Origin: Azospirillum ramasamyi
GTDB taxonomy: Bacteria; Pseudomonadota; Alphaproteobacteria; Azospirillales; Azospirillaceae
Reading direction: 5' to 3'
Length of the DNA stretch: 64,000 bases
Assembly (NCBI RefSeq): GCF_003233655.1
Contig: NZ_CP029829.1
Location: 940,978 to 1,004,977, forward strand
In this document: piece by piece, positions 62,107 to 64,000 of the stretch
How the letters are laid out: each line of letters opens with the position of its first letter
Numbering within the stretch: position 1 is the stretch's first letter
The notes under the pieces: model-generated
What the model saw: the letters and a program-made list of their open reading frames with translations, nothing else
Databases searched by the model: none
What the model was told of the DNA's origin: nothing
Translations under genes and position numbers: made by a program

Positions 62107-62750
62107 GTCGCGGCGCCGGATGTGGCCGACGCGGCCTTGGTCCGCGCCGTCGCCGGCGCCTGGGGCACGCCGCCCTTCCCGCCGCCCTTCATGCCGCCCT
62201 CCTTCAAGCCGCCGGACCGCGCGTCGCCGCGCATGAACGACTTCTGGAAGCCCAGCTTGAAGGGAAAGGCGACGTCGACCATCTGCTTGGCCTCGTCGAA
62301 GCTGGCAGCCCATACCTCCGCCACGTTGGCGCAGCGCCAGATGGGGTTGACCGGCCCCCGGTCGCCGGCGGCCCTTGCGGCGGCGGACGCCTTTTCCTGC
62401 GTGACGGTCGCGACGAATTTCATCAGGCCGGCCTGCGGATCGCCGACCTCATGCACGAACAGCGGCGGCTGATCCGTCAGATCCCTGATCTGCTTCTCCG
62501 CCTTGCGGATGTCGGCTTCCAGGCGGTGGCGTTCGGAAGACTGGCTGTTGCGGCGCTGGACCAGGTGATTGACGCGGTTCTGCAGCTCTTGCGTCTCGGC
62601 ATGCAGCACATAGACGCGGTTCTCGATCTGCTCCAGACCGCTGCTCTTTTCCAGGATGTTCGGCAGGAAATCCTTCAGCATCATGGCGACCGGGACCGCG
62701 GCCAGCATGATGATGACGATGGCGATCAGGAACAGCGTCGTGTTCGACAT
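62103..62750 (-). CDS. Membrane-anchored coiled-coil protein, tandem paralogue A
   Basis: 215 residues from ATG 62750. A transmembrane helix (about 4-26, TTLFLIAIVIIMLAAVPVAMML) is followed by a coiled coil (VYVLHAETQELQNRVNHLVQ, SSERHRLEADIRKAEKQIRD). The C-terminal globular part includes NPIWRCANVAEVWAASFDEA and VAFPFKLGFQKSF. The tail is Gly/Lys-rich. Same architecture as the gene that follows it, and the W-x-VWA-x-S/E-x-EA pattern is shared, so they look like diverged duplicates. The ATG of the next gene overlaps its stop. Function unknown. Confidence 0.72.
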   Translation of the reverse strand: MSNTTLFLIAIVIIMLAAVPVAMMLKDFLPNILEKSSGLEQIENRVYVLHAETQELQNRVNHLVQRRNSQSSERHRLEADIRKAEKQIRDLTDQPPLFVHEVGDPQAGLMKFVATVTQEKASAAARAAGDRGPVNPIWRCANVAEVWAASFDEAKQMVDVAFPFKLGFQKSFMRGDARSGGLKEGGMKGGGKGGVPQAPATARTKAASATSGAAT

Positions 62751-62899
62751 CCGCCCGCCCGTTCTCCTACCGGATTCCGCGCCGCGCGACCTGCCGAAAT
62801 CGGCGGGATCGGCACCCGTGCGGAACTTCGAGGATCAACGAACAATCCAATGCCGTCAACGAAACGTCGCGGCTTCGCTCGAAATCCGTCGACAATGAG

Positions 62900-64000
62900 T
62901 CAGGATGCCGCGATCTCCGCCACCCGCTTCACCGCGTCGCGCACCGGTCCCGGCCGCCGCAGGTCCGCCAGGGTGGTGAACCAGTGCTCCGGCGGGTTGC
63001 GGCCGGCGGCGCGGGTCCAGGTCAGGGCGCGCAGCACCGCCTCGGCCTCCCCGGTCGGCGACACGGCGGGGTCGAACCCGTTCATCACCGCCCAGATGCC
63101 GGCCCAGCAGCGCCCGACCGACCAGGGGTTATAGCCGCCGCCGCCGACCACCATCACCCGCGGCGCCAGCGGCAGCAGGGCGGCCACCGCCTCCCACAGC
63201 GCATGGTTGGACAGCTCCAGCCGGCTCAGGGGATCCTCGGCCAGGGCGTCGGCGCCGGTCTGGATCACCATCGCCTGCGGGCGGAAGGCGCGGGCCAGCG
63301 GCAGCACCGCCGCCTCCATCACATGCTCCATCTCGCTGTCGTTGAAGCCCGGCGGAACCGGCAGGTTGCGGGCCATGCCGCCGGCCCGGTCCTCCGCCTT
63401 GCCGGTATAGGGCCAGCGCCCGTCCTCGTGGATCGAGATGGTGAGCACCCGGTCGTCGTCGGCGAAGGCCTCCTCCACTCCGTCGCCGTGATGGGCGTCG
63501 AGATCGACATAGAGCACCCGCTCCAGCCCATGGTCGAGCAGTTCCAGGATGCCCAGCACCGGCGCGTTGAAATAGCAGAAGCCGCTGGCGCGGTCGCGCC
63601 GCGCGTGGTGGGTGCCGGCGGCCGGGGCATAGACCAGCCCGGCCGGACGGTCGCCCAGGATCCGCGCCGCCTGCAGGGCCGACCCGCTGCTGTGGGCGGG
63701 CCGCCGGTACATCTCGGCGAAGACGGGATTCTCCAGCTTGCCCAGATTGTGGCGGGCCGCCGTCGCCTCGTCCACCCGCTGCTCCGCCTCCGCCCGCTTC
63801 AGGGCGGCGATGTAGTCCGCCGTGTGGAAGCGCGCCAGCTCGCGTTCGCTCGCCACATGGGTGTCGAGATAGACCTCCTCCTGCAGCCACCCCATGGCGC
63901 GGCTCAGGTCGATGACCGTCGACACGCGCGGGATCGCCAGCGGATGCTTCGGACCATAGGTCGAGCCGCGATAGATCTCGCCGCCGATGAACAGGGGGAT
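62900..64000 (-). CDS. Histone deacetylase family (acetoin utilisation/AcuC-like) protein, 5' end beyond window
   Basis: At least 366 residues; the frame continues through the right edge with GGEIYRGSTYGPKHPLAIPR preceding VSTVID, so the start is outside. Active-site features are GTHHARRDRASGFCYFNAPV, VLYVDLDAHHGDGVEEAF, VIQTGADALAEDP and VVGGGGYNPWSVGRCW, which give the zinc ligands Asp-His-Asp and the histidine pair. These enzymes remove acetyl groups from lysine or polyamines. It ends 149 bases before the coiled-coil pair on the same strand. Confidence 0.92.
   Translation of the reverse strand: MPLFIGGEIYRGSTYGPKHPLAIPRVSTVIDLSRAMGWLQEEVYLDTHVASERELARFHTADYIAALKRAEAEQRVDEATAARHNLGKLENPVFAEMYRRPAHSSGSALQAARILGDRPAGLVYAPAAGTHHARRDRASGFCYFNAPVLGILELLDHGLERVLYVDLDAHHGDGVEEAFADDDRVLTISIHEDGRWPYTGKAEDRAGGMARNLPVPPGFNDSEMEHVMEAAVLPLARAFRPQAMVIQTGADALAEDPLSRLELSNHALWEAVAALLPLAPRVMVVGGGGYNPWSVGRCWAGIWAVMNGFDPAVSPTGEAEAVLRALTWTRAAGRNPPEHWFTTLADLRRPGPVRDAVKRVAEIAAS

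Overview
The window is GC-rich (about 68 %), densely coded DNA that reads like the chromosome of an alphaproteobacterium of the Rhodospirillales, most like Azospirillum. This is my inference from gene families and synteny, not a database result. Supporting signs are the yajC-secD-secF-Mth938 block, squalene synthesis by HpnC/HpnD/HpnE, homospermidine synthase downstream of an alphaproteobacterial ornithine decarboxylase, a GAAC-N7-GAAC LexA box on uvrA, and a surE-pcm-nlpD operon.

Layout. 0-6 kb: the end of an unknown gene, a periplasmic cyclophilin, then the envelope operon ydbH-ynbE-ydbL coupled to an O-GlcNAc-transferase-like protein. 5.3-14 kb: a coiled-coil membrane protein, lptD, a polyamine pair (homospermidine synthase and ornithine decarboxylase) behind a long structured leader, acireductone dioxygenase and an MFS transporter. 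14-19 kb: serS-surE-pcm-nlpD and a DUF815 ATPase. 19-30 kb: yajC-secD-secF-Mth938, sodB, hpnE-hpnD-hpnC, an NDUFAF6-like pseudoenzyme, trmFO and an MntA/HepT toxin-antitoxin pair. 30-39.5 kb: uvrA and a polyphosphate cluster (CYTH-CHAD, sixA, ppk, ppx). 39.5-44 kb: a decayed SDR gene, a DUF2252 protein, cca, a Nudix hydrolase and a DUF1285 protein. 44-51.2 kb: a MoxR ATPase, a DUF58 protein and two large membrane proteins. 51.3 kb: tRNA-Gln. 51.5-57 kb: a BigR-type hydrogen sulfide/persulfide detoxification cassette with a DsbA-like protein, next to an esterase relic. 57.3-62.8 kb: ssb, a single-domain response regulator, and poorly characterised genes that include an HTH-plus-ParA/MinD-like fusion and two tandem membrane coiled-coil paralogues. 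The right edge holds most of a histone-deacetylase-family gene.

How the genes work together. Several sets form coherent modules: envelope lipid and LPS transport (YdbH/YnbE/YdbL, LptD), polyamine synthesis under apparent leader-peptide control, Sec translocation with two homologues of mitochondrial complex I assembly factors, hopanoid precursor synthesis, polyphosphate metabolism, and sulfide oxidation with sulfite/thiosulfate transport. The strongest unexplained signals are four. (1) The ornithine decarboxylase leader has an 11-codon ORF whose 3' part is perfectly complementary to a segment inside a downstream attenuator-like hairpin. (2) An identical LexA box plus a relic of the uvrA start lies upstream of ssb, in inverted orientation 25 kb from uvrA, which suggests an inversion that separated a formerly divergent uvrA-ssb pair. 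(3) There is an uncharacterised ATPase/coiled-coil gene set at 58.7-62.8 kb. (4) A DsbA-like protein sits beside a four-helix membrane protein with an intramembrane CPTC motif in the sulfide cassette.
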